47,292 nucleotides of DNA from Opitutia bacterium. Lineage in GTDB: Bacteria > Verrucomicrobiota > Verrucomicrobiia > Opitutales > T3Sed10-336. The translations under genes were made by a program, and so were the position numbers. Where the stretch lies: assembly GCA_003558065.1 (NCBI GenBank), contig PWMU01000039.1, forward strand, positions 1-47,292, in the 5' to 3' direction. Position 1 is the stretch's first letter, and each line of letters opens with the position of its first letter. Shown here piece by piece: positions 8,762 through 17,324 of this stretch. The notes under the pieces are model-generated. The model did not search any database. It saw only the letters and a list, made by a program, of their open reading frames with translations, and was not told the DNA's origin.

Positions 8762-9760
8762 ATGACGCCAAGTCCCGCCCGCCAACGACCGTGGTCCGAC
8801 AGCAAGTCCGGCGCGAAGCACCTCGCCGGGCTGAAACTCGCCGCATGCGCAGTGACGCTTGCTATTTGCAGCCAGGCGCCGGCGGGGGAATCCTCGGATT
8901 CGAATTCGTATTACTCCGAAGCGTCCACGCCTGCGGATCCGGCGCTCGGCACGAACCCCGTGGCGCCGGCTGGGGAACGGCGGTTGAGGGGGTACGCGGG
9001 GATCGACGTGGTTTCGATGTACGTTTCGCGCGGCCTGATTTACTCCGATCGAATCTCCCTGCAACCCTGGGTGGAGGTCCACCTGCCGGTCGCCCGTCCG
9101 GAGGCGGACGTGATCGACGAGGTGGGCTGGTTTGCGGGAAACTGGAATTCGATTCAGCCGGGAAGCGCGATCGAAGGGGAAGCGCCCACCCGTCAGCGGG
9201 AGCGGTTGCGGGACTGGTACGAGGCGGACCTCTACTCCGGCTTCCACGTGGCGTTTGCCGAAAGGTGGACCGCGTCGCTCCGCTACAATTACTATACCTC
9301 GCCGTCCGACTCATTCTCCGATCTGCACGAGCTCGACTCGCGCCTGGCTTATGACGACGCGCATTGGTGGCCCGAAGCGGAAGGCTTTGCCCTTCGTCCC
9401 TCGCTCCGCCTGGCCAAGACCACCCGCAATCGTGCCGGACCCACTCCCTGGTACCTGGAGGCGGGAGTGCGACCGGGAGGTCAGCTCGCGGGATTGCCCG
9501 GAAAGATGAGCCTGAGCATTCCCCTGATCGTCGGGTTCGGCGCCGACGGCCAGTACCTGACCCCGGAGAAGGAACACCATTTCGGGTTCTTCCAGACCGG
9601 CGTAGCAGTGAGCATGCCGATGGAGGTACTGCCGGAGTCGGCGGGTGCGATGAACCTGTCCGGCGGCTTCGACATGATCGCCGTACGCGACCGGGAGCTC
9701 AACTTCCGGGGGGACCGCACGACGGGAGTTGCTCGGATCGGCCTGGATTACAGTTATTAG
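8762..9760 (+). CDS. Exported outer-membrane beta-barrel candidate
   Basis: A 332-residue protein from the ATG at 8762, chosen because a signal peptide follows it: a basic start, then LAGLKLAACAVTLAICS, with a likely cleavage after QAPAG. The frame itself opens at 8684. The mature protein alternates polar and hydrophobic residues in many short strands rich in aromatics and Gly, for example YAGIDVVSMYVSRGL, ASLRYNYYTSPSD and SIPLIVGFGADG. It ends with an aromatic residue (ARIGLDYSY), the typical C-terminal signal of outer-membrane barrels. This resembles the broad class of barrel proteins annotated as conserved exported proteins, often with an R-G-L turn after the first strands. Transport specificity cannot be read. 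It ends with a TAG stop. The GH20 gene begins 159 bp downstream on the same strand. Confidence 0.7.
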   Translation: MTPSPARQRPWSDSKSGAKHLAGLKLAACAVTLAICSQAPAGESSDSNSYYSEASTPADPALGTNPVAPAGERRLRGYAGIDVVSMYVSRGLIYSDRISLQPWVEVHLPVARPEADVIDEVGWFAGNWNSIQPGSAIEGEAPTRQRERLRDWYEADLYSGFHVAFAERWTASLRYNYYTSPSDSFSDLHELDSRLAYDDAHWWPEAEGFALRPSLRLAKTTRNRAGPTPWYLEAGVRPGGQLAGLPGKMSLSIPLIVGFGADGQYLTPEKEHHFGFFQTGVAVSMPMEVLPESAGAMNLSGGFDMIAVRDRELNFRGDRTTGVARIGLDYSY

Positions 9761-9919
9761 AGCCCATCCCATTGGCAACAGATGAGTTGATCAGGATGAG
9801 CCGACGCGGTACGGTGCCGAAATTTCCGGGACTGGAAAGGTCCTGTTCCCGGGAATCCGAACGGCGGCCTTCCTGCCGATAATAGCCTCGGAGACTAAAC
9901 AGTTATCGGGAAACGCTTT

Positions 9920-12523
9920 ATGATAACCTTATTCAAGCAAAGTCGTCTGGTATTGTCCGTGATTCCGGCACTCGCCTTCGTCGTGGCAGCTGAATCCGAA
10001 CCCCTCGACTCTTCGGACCTTTCCGTCCACTGGGAACTGGTAAGCAATACCTATCACGAGGAACCGAGGGCCAAGGCCCGCTTCGTTATTGAGAACAACA
10101 GCGCGCTCAAGCTGACGGACGGGAACTGGGAACTCTTTTACAACCAACGCCCTGTCAGAACCCCGATTTCCAGCGTCGCCACTTCGCCGGTGGAGCTGGT
10201 CTGGATCAACGGAAACTGGTGGAAGCTCTCGCCGGTACCCGAATTCGAACTCGGACCCGGAGAAGAACTGACGATCACCTACGAAGTCCGGGGCTGGTGG
10301 ATCAAGGAAGAGTCGGATGCCCCCGCCGGGCTTTATATTGTTTTGTACGATGACGAGGGAAATGACGAGGCCATCATTCCGATAGACGATTACTCGGTGG
10401 AACCCTTTGTCAGGCCGGAACAGATGCAGCGTCACCGAACCGACCCCCTTTCTCTCCCCACCCCGGAGAACCGTCACAAACAGGCCGAGCGCATGAAGGT
10501 TTTGGACGAGAAAGCGCTTCACCGGGTGATTCCCAACCCCGTCCGCCTCGAAGCGCACGATGAATCGGCAGCCTTCAACCTGCCCCTCGGGATTGTGTAC
10601 GAGGAGGGGCTCGAGAATGAAGCGGACTACCTTGCGGCAAAACTTGGGGAATTAACCGCCCGCCCCATTGTCACCACCCCGGGAACCGAAGTGGAAGCGA
10701 ATGGCGTTCTCCTTCAGACCTCTCGATTGAGGTTCGACGGTGCGAATGAGGAGGCCTATCGATTGAACGTCCGGTCGGACAGCACCGTAACGATCACCGG
10801 AGCAACTGAAGCCGGCGTATTCTACGGCATTCAGACACTCAGGCACCTGCTGCCCCTCGAGGTTTATCTCGGCGAAACGGAACAGCTGCACCTGCCGGTG
10901 ATGACGGTGGAGGATGCTCCCCGCTTCGGCTATCGCGGACTTCACATTGATGTAGCACGGAATTTCCAGTCCAGGGAAACCCTATTGAAATCGATCGACC
11001 TGATGGCCTTCTACAAGCTGAATGTCCTGCATTTCTATCTCACCGACGACGAGGGATGGAGAATTGAAATCAAAGACCTGCCCGAATTGACCGAAGTCGG
11101 AGGGAAGCGCGGCCATCCGACCGAAGGGTTGCAGCTATTGCCGCCCGCTTACGGTTCCGGGCCTTTTCCGTATGCGGAAGGCACCTACGGAAGCGGCTAT
11201 TACACGCGCGAGGAGTTTGTTGAAATTCTCAGATACGCAAAGGATCGCCATGTCACCGTCATTCCCTCGATCAATCTGCCGGCTCACGCCAGGGCGGCGA
11301 TTCGTGCCATGGAGGTGCGCTATGACCGCTTTATGGAAAAAGGCGACGAAGAGGCTGCAAACGAATTCAGGTTGATCGATCCGGACGACACGTCCGAATA
11401 CGTGTCGCCACAACGGTATACCGACAATGTCGCCAACGTGGCGAGGGAATCGGTTTATCACTTTTTCGAGAAGGTGACTGATGAGCTGGAGGAGATGTAC
11501 GCTGAAGCCGGGGCGCCGTTTGATATTATGCACACCGGTGGCGACGAAGTCTCGGAGGGAGCCTGGGCGGAATCACCGATGGCCCGGGAGCTGCTCGACA
11601 CGCTGCCGGACATTAAGGACCCTCAGAACCTTCAGGCCTATTTCTCGCGACGGGTGTTTGACAGCCTGCTGGACAGAGGTCTCGAAATAGGCGGCTGGGA
11701 GGAGGTCGCTCAGATAAGAGATGAAAGTGGCGCCTACGTGCCCAATCCCGAGTTCGCCGGCGGCGACGTGATCACCTATATCTGGAGAAATCAGGGGCGG
11801 ACCCGCGACCTGGCATACCGCCTGGCAAATGAGGGGTATCCGGTCGTATTGTGCCACCGGTCGAATTTCTACTTCGACCTCGCGTACAGCAATCACCCGA
11901 GAGATCCCGGGCATTACTCGGCCGGATTCATCAATACACGCGACGCATGGCAGTACGCGCCCTACGATATCTACAAGACCACGCTGAGAACCCGCCGGGG
12001 GCATCCGATAGACATTGATGAGGAGTTTGCTGAAATGGAACGGCTCAGGCCGGATGCTCGGGCCAACATTCTTGGGGTGCAGGCGCACCTGTGGACCGAG
12101 ACCGTTTTTGGTCAGGACATGCTGGAATATTACCTGCTCCCGAGGGTGGTCGGGTTCGCTGAGAGCGCCTGGGCCGCGGAGCGTCCCTTTGAAGTCATTA
12201 CAGACAGGGAGGAGCGGGAAGACGAGATGCAGCGGGCGTGGAATGTTTTTGCGAATACGCTGGCCCGGAAGCAGCTGCCTCGACTCTCCGTTCTGGACGG
12301 CGGTTATAATTACCGCATTCCCATGCCCGGCGGGGTTGTGAAAAACGGCAGGTTGAAAGCCAACATCAAGTACCCGGGGCTGGAGATCCGGTACACCACA
12401 AACGGAGAGGAGCCGACCCTTGAATCGGCGAAATACACCGGGCCGGTCGAGGTATCAGGACCAGTTAAACTCAAGGCATTCGACCGGGCCGGCCGATCCA
12501 GTGAGACAACGGTCCTGGAATGA
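9920..12523 (+). CDS. Secreted GH20 beta-N-acetylhexosaminidase
   Basis: An 867-residue family 20 glycoside hydrolase that removes terminal GlcNAc or GalNAc, using the substrate acetamido group as nucleophile. Domains in order: signal peptide (about 1-24), an N-terminal carbohydrate-binding CHB_HEX domain (about 30-165, with WELFYNQRPVRTP and GEELTITYEVRGWW), the GH20b alpha/beta domain (about 205-335), the TIM barrel (about 340-760, opening with FGYRGLHIDVARNFQ), and a small C-terminal beta domain (about 795-867, LEIRYTTNGEEPT) of the chitobiase C-terminal type. The catalytic pair is Asp542-Glu543 in HTGGDE. This architecture is that of chitobiase-like enzymes. Together with the sulfatase it suggests use of sulfated or chitin-like GlcNAc glycans. 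It converges with the histidine kinase gene, with 13 bp between their stops. Confidence 0.95.
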   Translation: MITLFKQSRLVLSVIPALAFVVAAESEPLDSSDLSVHWELVSNTYHEEPRAKARFVIENNSALKLTDGNWELFYNQRPVRTPISSVATSPVELVWINGNWWKLSPVPEFELGPGEELTITYEVRGWWIKEESDAPAGLYIVLYDDEGNDEAIIPIDDYSVEPFVRPEQMQRHRTDPLSLPTPENRHKQAERMKVLDEKALHRVIPNPVRLEAHDESAAFNLPLGIVYEEGLENEADYLAAKLGELTARPIVTTPGTEVEANGVLLQTSRLRFDGANEEAYRLNVRSDSTVTITGATEAGVFYGIQTLRHLLPLEVYLGETEQLHLPVMTVEDAPRFGYRGLHIDVARNFQSRETLLKSIDLMAFYKLNVLHFYLTDDEGWRIEIKDLPELTEVGGKRGHPTEGLQLLPPAYGSGPFPYAEGTYGSGYYTREEFVEILRYAKDRHVTVIPSINLPAHARAAIRAMEVRYDRFMEKGDEEAANEFRLIDPDDTSEYVSPQRYTDNVANVARESVYHFFEKVTDELEEMYAEAGAPFDIMHTGGDEVSEGAWAESPMARELLDTLPDIKDPQNLQAYFSRRVFDSLLDRGLEIGGWEEVAQIRDESGAYVPNPEFAGGDVITYIWRNQGRTRDLAYRLANEGYPVVLCHRSNFYFDLAYSNHPRDPGHYSAGFINTRDAWQYAPYDIYKTTLRTRRGHPIDIDEEFAEMERLRPDARANILGVQAHLWTETVFGQDMLEYYLLPRVVGFAESAWAAERPFEVITDREEREDEMQRAWNVFANTLARKQLPRLSVLDGGYNYRIPMPGGVVKNGRLKANIKYPGLEIRYTTNGEEPTLESAKYTGPVEVSGPVKLKAFDRAGRSSETTVLE

Positions 12524-12536
12524 TTGCCGGACGCTT

Positions 12537-14078
12537 TCAGGCTTGATTACTCGCAAACCAGAGGGCTTTTCGGAGCTCGTTGAGTGTAATCGGCTTGGTC
12601 AGAATGATTGTCGGGGATCCCGGCTTCCGGGACGGATTGGAACCGCTTTCGGCTTCGTCGAATCCCGAAAGCATAATCAATGGAAACTCTGGGCGGATCC
12701 GTCGCATGCGAGACACAAGCTCCGTGCCGCTCATATTCGGCATCGCCGTATCGCTGATCGCGAGATCGAACCGGCCGGGATCATCCTGGAAACGCTTCAG
12801 GGCAAGGTCTCCATCCCCGGCAGACGTGACCGCATGCCCCTGAACGCACAGAACCTCCTCAAGCATCTGCCGGACCAGGTCGTCGTCCTCGGCCACCAGG
12901 ATGCGAAGCGGGTCGAGCGCCGGTACCGTACCGGGTTCCCTGACCCCTTCCAGCTTCTCCGGTGCGGGAACGGGAAACAGGAGGTCGATCCGGCTCCCCT
13001 CCCCTTCAGTGCTGCTGACCTCCATACGACCCCCGTGATACCTCATGATGGAAGCGGCAATCGAAGTACCCAAACCCGTCCCGTTCTCCTTGGTGGTGTA
13101 ACGAGTTTCGATACAGCGGCGCAAGGTATCCGGACTCATTCCGATTCCGGTGTCGATTGCGCTCAGCGTAATATGCTCCTGCATACGCTTGCCGACGAAC
13201 GACAGGGTGCCTCCATCGGGCATCGCGTCGACCGCATTGAAAATGAGATTGGTCAGCACGCTGCGCAACTCCGCGTCGTCACCGATTACCGTCAACCCCC
13301 GCGGGCAGTCGACCCGCGTATCGATACGGGTCCCGGCGGCCCGCGCCTGCGACTTCCAGCGGGCTTCCGTCATGGACAGCGACTGTTCAACGACCTCGGA
13401 AAGATCAACGGGAGTCAACCGTCCGGTCGGGCCGTCCTGGCGGAAAAACACCCTCAAGCGTTTCACCACCGCCGACGCATTGCCGGCCGCTGTGTTGATG
13501 GCTTCACCGCAACGCTTGACTGTTTCCGGGTCGGCCGACTCCCGCGGATCCAGAAGCATCTCACTGTATCCGAGAATCGGGGCCAAAGCGTTGTTGATAT
13601 CGTGTACCACACCACTGGACATTTCCCGGAGCGCAACGAGACGCTCCTGCTCAATTATCTCCGGCGTTGCCTCCAACATGGCCTGCTGATTGTCGATCGT
13701 CTTCTGGGCTTTCCGGAATTGCTTGAGACTCAGGAGCCCGACGATGCCCCCGACGGTCACATAGGAAAGAAGCCGGATTGCCCAGTCCGAGGTCGGTTGA
13801 GGCAGACCGGGACTGGCCGGCATCCAGGGACCGATGGCCAACCCAAGGACCAGGGCCGTAGCTATTCCCGGAAGCGGTCCGAAGTAAAAGGCCGCGATGA
13901 TGACCGGCAAAAGCAGTATCCCCGGATTCAGCACTGAAGGTCCTCCCGCAAGGAACATCGACGCGATCCAGGACACGCTGAGAAAGGCTACAAATGTGGC
14001 CGCCCAGACGCCGACCCGTCTGGGCCTGGGAATCACCAATGCCTCGAAAAGCGAGGCTCCGTTACGGAAGATTTTCAT
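12537..14078 (-). CDS. Membrane-bound hybrid sensor histidine kinase with C-terminal receiver
   Basis: A 513-residue sensor kinase from the ATG at 14078; the frame opens 14 codons upstream at a TTG (14120). The N-terminus has three to four membrane helices (about 22-120 of this numbering) with hardly any periplasmic loop, so the stimulus is probably sensed within the membrane. The dimerisation/phosphoacceptor helix contains His159 in SSGVVHDINN. The ATPase part shows the N box (NLIFNAVDAM), G1 (DTGIGM) and G2 (GTGLGTS). A receiver domain follows from about residue 390, with acidic residues EDDD, phosphoacceptor Asp443 in AISDTAMPN, and Lys495 in ILTKPI. No DNA-binding partner is adjacent, so it is an orphan hybrid kinase whose output is unknown. 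All catalytic motifs look intact. Confidence 0.9.
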   Translation of the reverse strand: MKIFRNGASLFEALVIPRPRRVGVWAATFVAFLSVSWIASMFLAGGPSVLNPGILLLPVIIAAFYFGPLPGIATALVLGLAIGPWMPASPGLPQPTSDWAIRLLSYVTVGGIVGLLSLKQFRKAQKTIDNQQAMLEATPEIIEQERLVALREMSSGVVHDINNALAPILGYSEMLLDPRESADPETVKRCGEAINTAAGNASAVVKRLRVFFRQDGPTGRLTPVDLSEVVEQSLSMTEARWKSQARAAGTRIDTRVDCPRGLTVIGDDAELRSVLTNLIFNAVDAMPDGGTLSFVGKRMQEHITLSAIDTGIGMSPDTLRRCIETRYTTKENGTGLGTSIAASIMRYHGGRMEVSSTEGEGSRIDLLFPVPAPEKLEGVREPGTVPALDPLRILVAEDDDLVRQMLEEVLCVQGHAVTSAGDGDLALKRFQDDPGRFDLAISDTAMPNMSGTELVSRMRRIRPEFPLIMLSGFDEAESGSNPSRKPGSPTIILTKPITLNELRKALWFASNQA

Positions 14079-14538
14079 TCCTTGTCGAGTGGGCCTGTAA
14101 CGCGTAACCCGCCGAGTCAAAATTCATAGAGCAAGTGACTGCCCGGTATTCGCCAAACCAGTATCCGAACAGGAACGGTCAAGTCAGAAAGTCAATTATT
14201 ACAGAATCTATTAATCAGATCCCTTCAGGCTGATATATCCCCAAAATCCCGGACTTTTCACCATTTCCCCGGATTTTTCCAGTGGTCGCAAAAAAAGAAT
14301 AAACGCTGGCCGGCTTCCCGTTCACGTTGGATCGTGGGATTTCTCCCGCGCCAACCCCGCGGAGAAACCAAAACCCGAATGCAGCACCGGGAAGAAAAGG
14401 AACCGTCTTCGAACCGTTCTCGGTTCGTACAAGTCTGAGATTTATTAACAGATCCCAGTCCTTGTTCCCCAAAGGTTTACAGATTCGCGCCCGGGTTGGG
14501 ACAGGGAAGGCGGGGGACGACCGCCGCGCTCCACACCC
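14079..14538. other. Non-coding gap between PhyH and the histidine kinase
   Basis: No gene could be supported on either strand. The part around 14180-14220 is clearly AT-rich for this genome and may hold the promoter of the kinase gene, but no convincing pair of promoter hexamers was found. A minus-strand open frame at 14215-14472 begins with TTG, has no family resemblance and no ribosome-binding site, and was not accepted. Confidence 0.5.
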
Positions 14539-15516
14539 TCAGGCCCTGGCAATCCGTTCAGGGCTCGCGGTCTTGAGGAAGGTTTCGAGGTCGCTGCGTC
14601 CGTCACCGCACCCCCCGTCGCCGGCCTCGCGGACGTGGGGTCTGGTCACATCCTCGCAACCCTTGTAGGCGTAGGGATCTTCGCCCGCCACCATTACGAT
14701 GTCGCGGAAATCGTTCTTGGCGACGCTGACGCCCTCCTTATGGCGCCATGGAAGCAGCGATTCGGCGCTCATGTAATGATTGACCAGCACACGGCGGTAG
14801 CCCTTCTCGCTCCGGTTCGGCAACGACCGATGCAGCAGGTAGCCGTTGAAAAAAACGATACTGCCGGCCGGCACCTCCACCGGCACTTCGTCCTTTTCGG
14901 TATAAGGAAAACCATAGGCTTCGAGCGCACAATCGAACCGCTTGTCGTTGTGGGGATACTGGGGGTAAAGGACGCCGCGCTTGTGCGACCCGGGGATGAC
15001 CCAGAGACAACCGTTCTCGATCACGGCGTCGTCGATGGCAATCCATGCCCCGCAAAGCGAGCGGTCGCGCGTCGGGATGTAATCCTCGTCCTGATGCCAC
15101 GCCTGCCCCGCTTTGCCGGCCGCCTTGATGAAGAGCATTGATTGCATGCACTTGACGTTGGGACCGATCACCCGGGTAAGCACTTCGACGTTTCCCTTGT
15201 GTGACAGGAACCGGTGAATGGTCTCCGATACCTTGTGCGGCTGATGAATACAGAGAAAATGCTTCAACACCTCGTCGTCGGACATCCCGTCGGCTCCTTC
15301 GAGCTTCGGAACCGCGCCGCCCAGTTCGCCGCGCCTGCCCCTGCAGATGGCCGCCGCCTCGTCGATCAGCGCACGGCGTTCCTCTTCAGAGACCGCCCCT
15401 GTCAGCACGAGGTACCCGTTTTCCTGAAAAAACCGGGTCGATTCCTCGCCGAGTTGATCGAGCGTCGTGTAACCGGGCTTGTTGCAATCAATGCTCCTGG
15501 TGGTTGTGTCAGCCAT
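14539..15516 (-). CDS. PhyH family Fe(II)/2-oxoglutarate dioxygenase
   Basis: A 325-residue member of the phytanoyl-CoA dioxygenase (PhyH) family, which hydroxylates varied small substrates using Fe(II), oxygen and 2-oxoglutarate. The iron ligands are visible as His141 and Asp143 in WHQDEDY, with distal His229 in LLHRSLPN. Arg241 is the likely 2-oxoglutarate-binding residue. Other typical segments are ENGCLWVIPGSHKRG and VPAGSIVFFNG. The start is secure: an ATG at 15516 preceded by a full AAGGAGG at 6-nt spacing. The family cannot predict the substrate; bacterial relatives act in secondary metabolism and in catabolism of sugars or osmolytes. It lies downstream of a fucose-isomerase-like gene but is separated from it by a possible terminator, so it is probably expressed on its own. 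Confidence 0.9.
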   Translation of the reverse strand: MADTTTRSIDCNKPGYTTLDQLGEESTRFFQENGYLVLTGAVSEEERRALIDEAAAICRGRRGELGGAVPKLEGADGMSDDEVLKHFLCIHQPHKVSETIHRFLSHKGNVEVLTRVIGPNVKCMQSMLFIKAAGKAGQAWHQDEDYIPTRDRSLCGAWIAIDDAVIENGCLWVIPGSHKRGVLYPQYPHNDKRFDCALEAYGFPYTEKDEVPVEVPAGSIVFFNGYLLHRSLPNRSEKGYRRVLVNHYMSAESLLPWRHKEGVSVAKNDFRDIVMVAGEDPYAYKGCEDVTRPHVREAGDGGCGDGRSDLETFLKTASPERIARA

Positions 15517-15522
15517 ACGGAT

Positions 15523-15529
15523 CCTCCTT
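15523..15529 (-). promoter_or_regulatory. Strong Shine-Dalgarno sequence for the PhyH gene
   Basis: AAGGAGG on the minus strand, six bases before the ATG at 15516. It is the best Shine-Dalgarno match seen in the window and fixes the PhyH start. Most other genes here have weak or no recognisable Shine-Dalgarno sequences. Confidence 0.85.
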
Positions 15530-15595
15530 GGGGACGATTAGTGTGGTTGGAACGGTAAAGGTAACTAACGGACGGGTCGTTGCAAGCTAAGCCGG

Positions 15596-15626
15596 AAAAA
15601 GGCATTTGACCATAGTCGAAAAATGC
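15596..15626 (-). terminator. Possible rho-independent terminator after the fucose-isomerase-like gene
   Basis: On the minus strand a 6-bp stem (GCATTT with AAATGC) is continued by a 3-bp inner stem (GAC with GTC) after a TTC bulge, with loop TATG. One base later comes a run of five T. It lies 30 bp after the stop of the fucose-isomerase-like gene and before the PhyH promoter region. The stem is AT-rich and short, so termination would be weak. Confidence 0.4.
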
Positions 15627-15655
15627 AAAATCCCCGCTTCCGCCTTCTTTCCCCT

Positions 15656-17251
15656 TCAGACCTCCCCGCAGAAGAACACTTCGAGGCCGAGTTCCTTCAT
15701 TGCGGCGGCTTTGGCGTACATGCCGTTGCGGGCACTCGGTTCGTCGGGTGCGTAGACGACCTGGATGTGGTTGGATTTGTGACGGGCCATCATCTGGTCC
15801 CGGCTGATTCCTTTCTGGACCGCGTGCATGATGGGCCATTGCGGGGTCGTGAGGCGCCAGCGTTCGTCCGTCTCCGCCCGGGGCAACCCCACGACCTCTC
15901 CCAGGCCCGTATCAAACTTGAGCCGCCCGCCCTGAACGTAGACACGGCTCCAGACGATGTGTCCGGGTTTGCTGACGCCCTTCAGGGTGCCACCGCCGCG
16001 GGGGAAATACATCGGCGGCTGGCGCTCGCTGACGGCGCCCCGGTAACCGTCGATGAAGTGGGCCGGGGGAGCCGCGCCGGAAATCAGGAAGACCCACACA
16101 TAGCCGTCGACACCCCCGCCCCGGAAATGCCGTCCCCAACGAAGGTCATGAAGGGTCGTTTCGGGCGCGTACCCAAGCCGCCGCCAGAGTCTGTAAGTCA
16201 CGAGCGCATCGAGCCCGGCACACTCGTCGACCTCGTTGAAGTGCGGAAGTGCTTCGCCGGGAAAGAGCTCTTTGCCCCCCGCGTCCGTGACCGGGGGACG
16301 TTCGGTATTGTTGAGCAGGCCCTCGACCAGATCGGAAGCGGGGGCGAGGTCCTTGAGTCCCTGCTGGTACTGGATCCCGATCGTGTCGCAGCCGAACTCG
16401 TCGGCCAGACGCAACGCGGCAACATACATTCGGCACTGATCCAGTACCTGGGCTTCGGTCAGCTCCGTTTCCTCATCGGAGCCCAGCTCAAAGCGAAGGC
16501 CCTTGCCGACGAGCCAGTCGCGGACGCCGCGTGCCTCCTCACCGGTCACGGTCCGCATGCGCGCATAAAGGGTCGACTGGCTGAGGCGTTCCTTGAATAC
16601 ACCGGTCGGGTGCAGGAGTTCGTCGGGAATGATGGCGTTGTACATCCCCATGCACCCTTCGTCGAAGACGCCCATAATGGCCTTCCGCTCCCGGAACTCG
16701 CGGGCAAAGGCTATCCCGGTCCGTTCGGCCCCCAAAGGCACCCCGCCGTACGGCCGGACGTGCGAAAGGTCGTGGGAAATCCGGCTGGCGTGCAGCCAAC
16801 TCCGGAGTCCCTGTTTAAAGAATTCGTCGGTAAAGGTCTCGCTCCAGATCGTGCTGTACTCGACGCCCGCCTTGGTGAGAGTGGCATTGAGATTGAGCAT
16901 TCCGACCAGTCCCGGCCAGGTCCCGCTCCAGTTGGCGACCGTCAGGATGGGGCCGCGATGCCTGTAAAGGCCGTGCAGGATATGATGACTGTACTGCCAC
17001 ACCGCTTCCGCCACAACCAGGGGAGCCTCCTTCGGGATCGATCGAAACACTTCCATCCCGTACTTCTGGCTGTCGATAAAGCCGTGTTGTTTTTCCGGGT
17101 CGAAGGGATGTCCCCGGGTCACGGTTACGCCCTCCTTTTCAAACGCGGCGATCAGGCCCTTCTCCATCTCCGCCTGCGCTTCCTGGCAGTTGAGGTTGGC
17201 GGAGGGGCGCAGGTCGCCGTTGGCGATGAGGATGACTTCGTTGATGTCCAT
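15656..17251 (-). CDS. L-fucose/L-arabinose isomerase-like protein
   Basis: A 531-residue protein of the fucose-isomerase-like superfamily, in which ketol isomerases interconvert aldoses and ketoses with a metal ion. Recognisable features are the N-terminal strand EVILIANGDLRPSAN, the HPFDPEKQHGFIDSQ region, VANWSGTWPGLVGMLNLN, and a C-terminal domain with HFRGGGVDGYVWVF and HIQVVYAPD. I chose the ATG at 17251 because the conserved sequence begins there; the frame is open for 27 more codons to a TTG (17332) that touches the stop of the upstream gene. No signal peptide is present, so it is cytoplasmic. The exact sugar is unknown. It lies 73 bp downstream of the metallo-hydrolase gene and may be co-transcribed with it. 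Confidence 0.8.
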   Translation of the reverse strand: MDINEVILIANGDLRPSANLNCQEAQAEMEKGLIAAFEKEGVTVTRGHPFDPEKQHGFIDSQKYGMEVFRSIPKEAPLVVAEAVWQYSHHILHGLYRHRGPILTVANWSGTWPGLVGMLNLNATLTKAGVEYSTIWSETFTDEFFKQGLRSWLHASRISHDLSHVRPYGGVPLGAERTGIAFAREFRERKAIMGVFDEGCMGMYNAIIPDELLHPTGVFKERLSQSTLYARMRTVTGEEARGVRDWLVGKGLRFELGSDEETELTEAQVLDQCRMYVAALRLADEFGCDTIGIQYQQGLKDLAPASDLVEGLLNNTERPPVTDAGGKELFPGEALPHFNEVDECAGLDALVTYRLWRRLGYAPETTLHDLRWGRHFRGGGVDGYVWVFLISGAAPPAHFIDGYRGAVSERQPPMYFPRGGGTLKGVSKPGHIVWSRVYVQGGRLKFDTGLGEVVGLPRAETDERWRLTTPQWPIMHAVQKGISRDQMMARHKSNHIQVVYAPDEPSARNGMYAKAAAMKELGLEVFFCGEV

Positions 17252-17324
17252 GAGGGCGGGGGGGATCGAGGGTTGTGCGCGGGACGGGGGAGTTACGGGA
17301 CCAGCTGGGATTTTTAAAGAGTTC

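Noticed and set aside
12420-13937. 505-codon plus-strand open frame
   Set aside because: Antisense to the histidine kinase, which has all catalytic motifs; the plus-strand product looks like no protein family.
14215-14472. 85-codon minus-strand open frame
   Set aside because: TTG start, no ribosome-binding site, no family resemblance.
15623-17317. 564-codon plus-strand open frame
   Set aside because: Antisense shadow of the fucose-isomerase-like gene, which has recognisable conserved segments.
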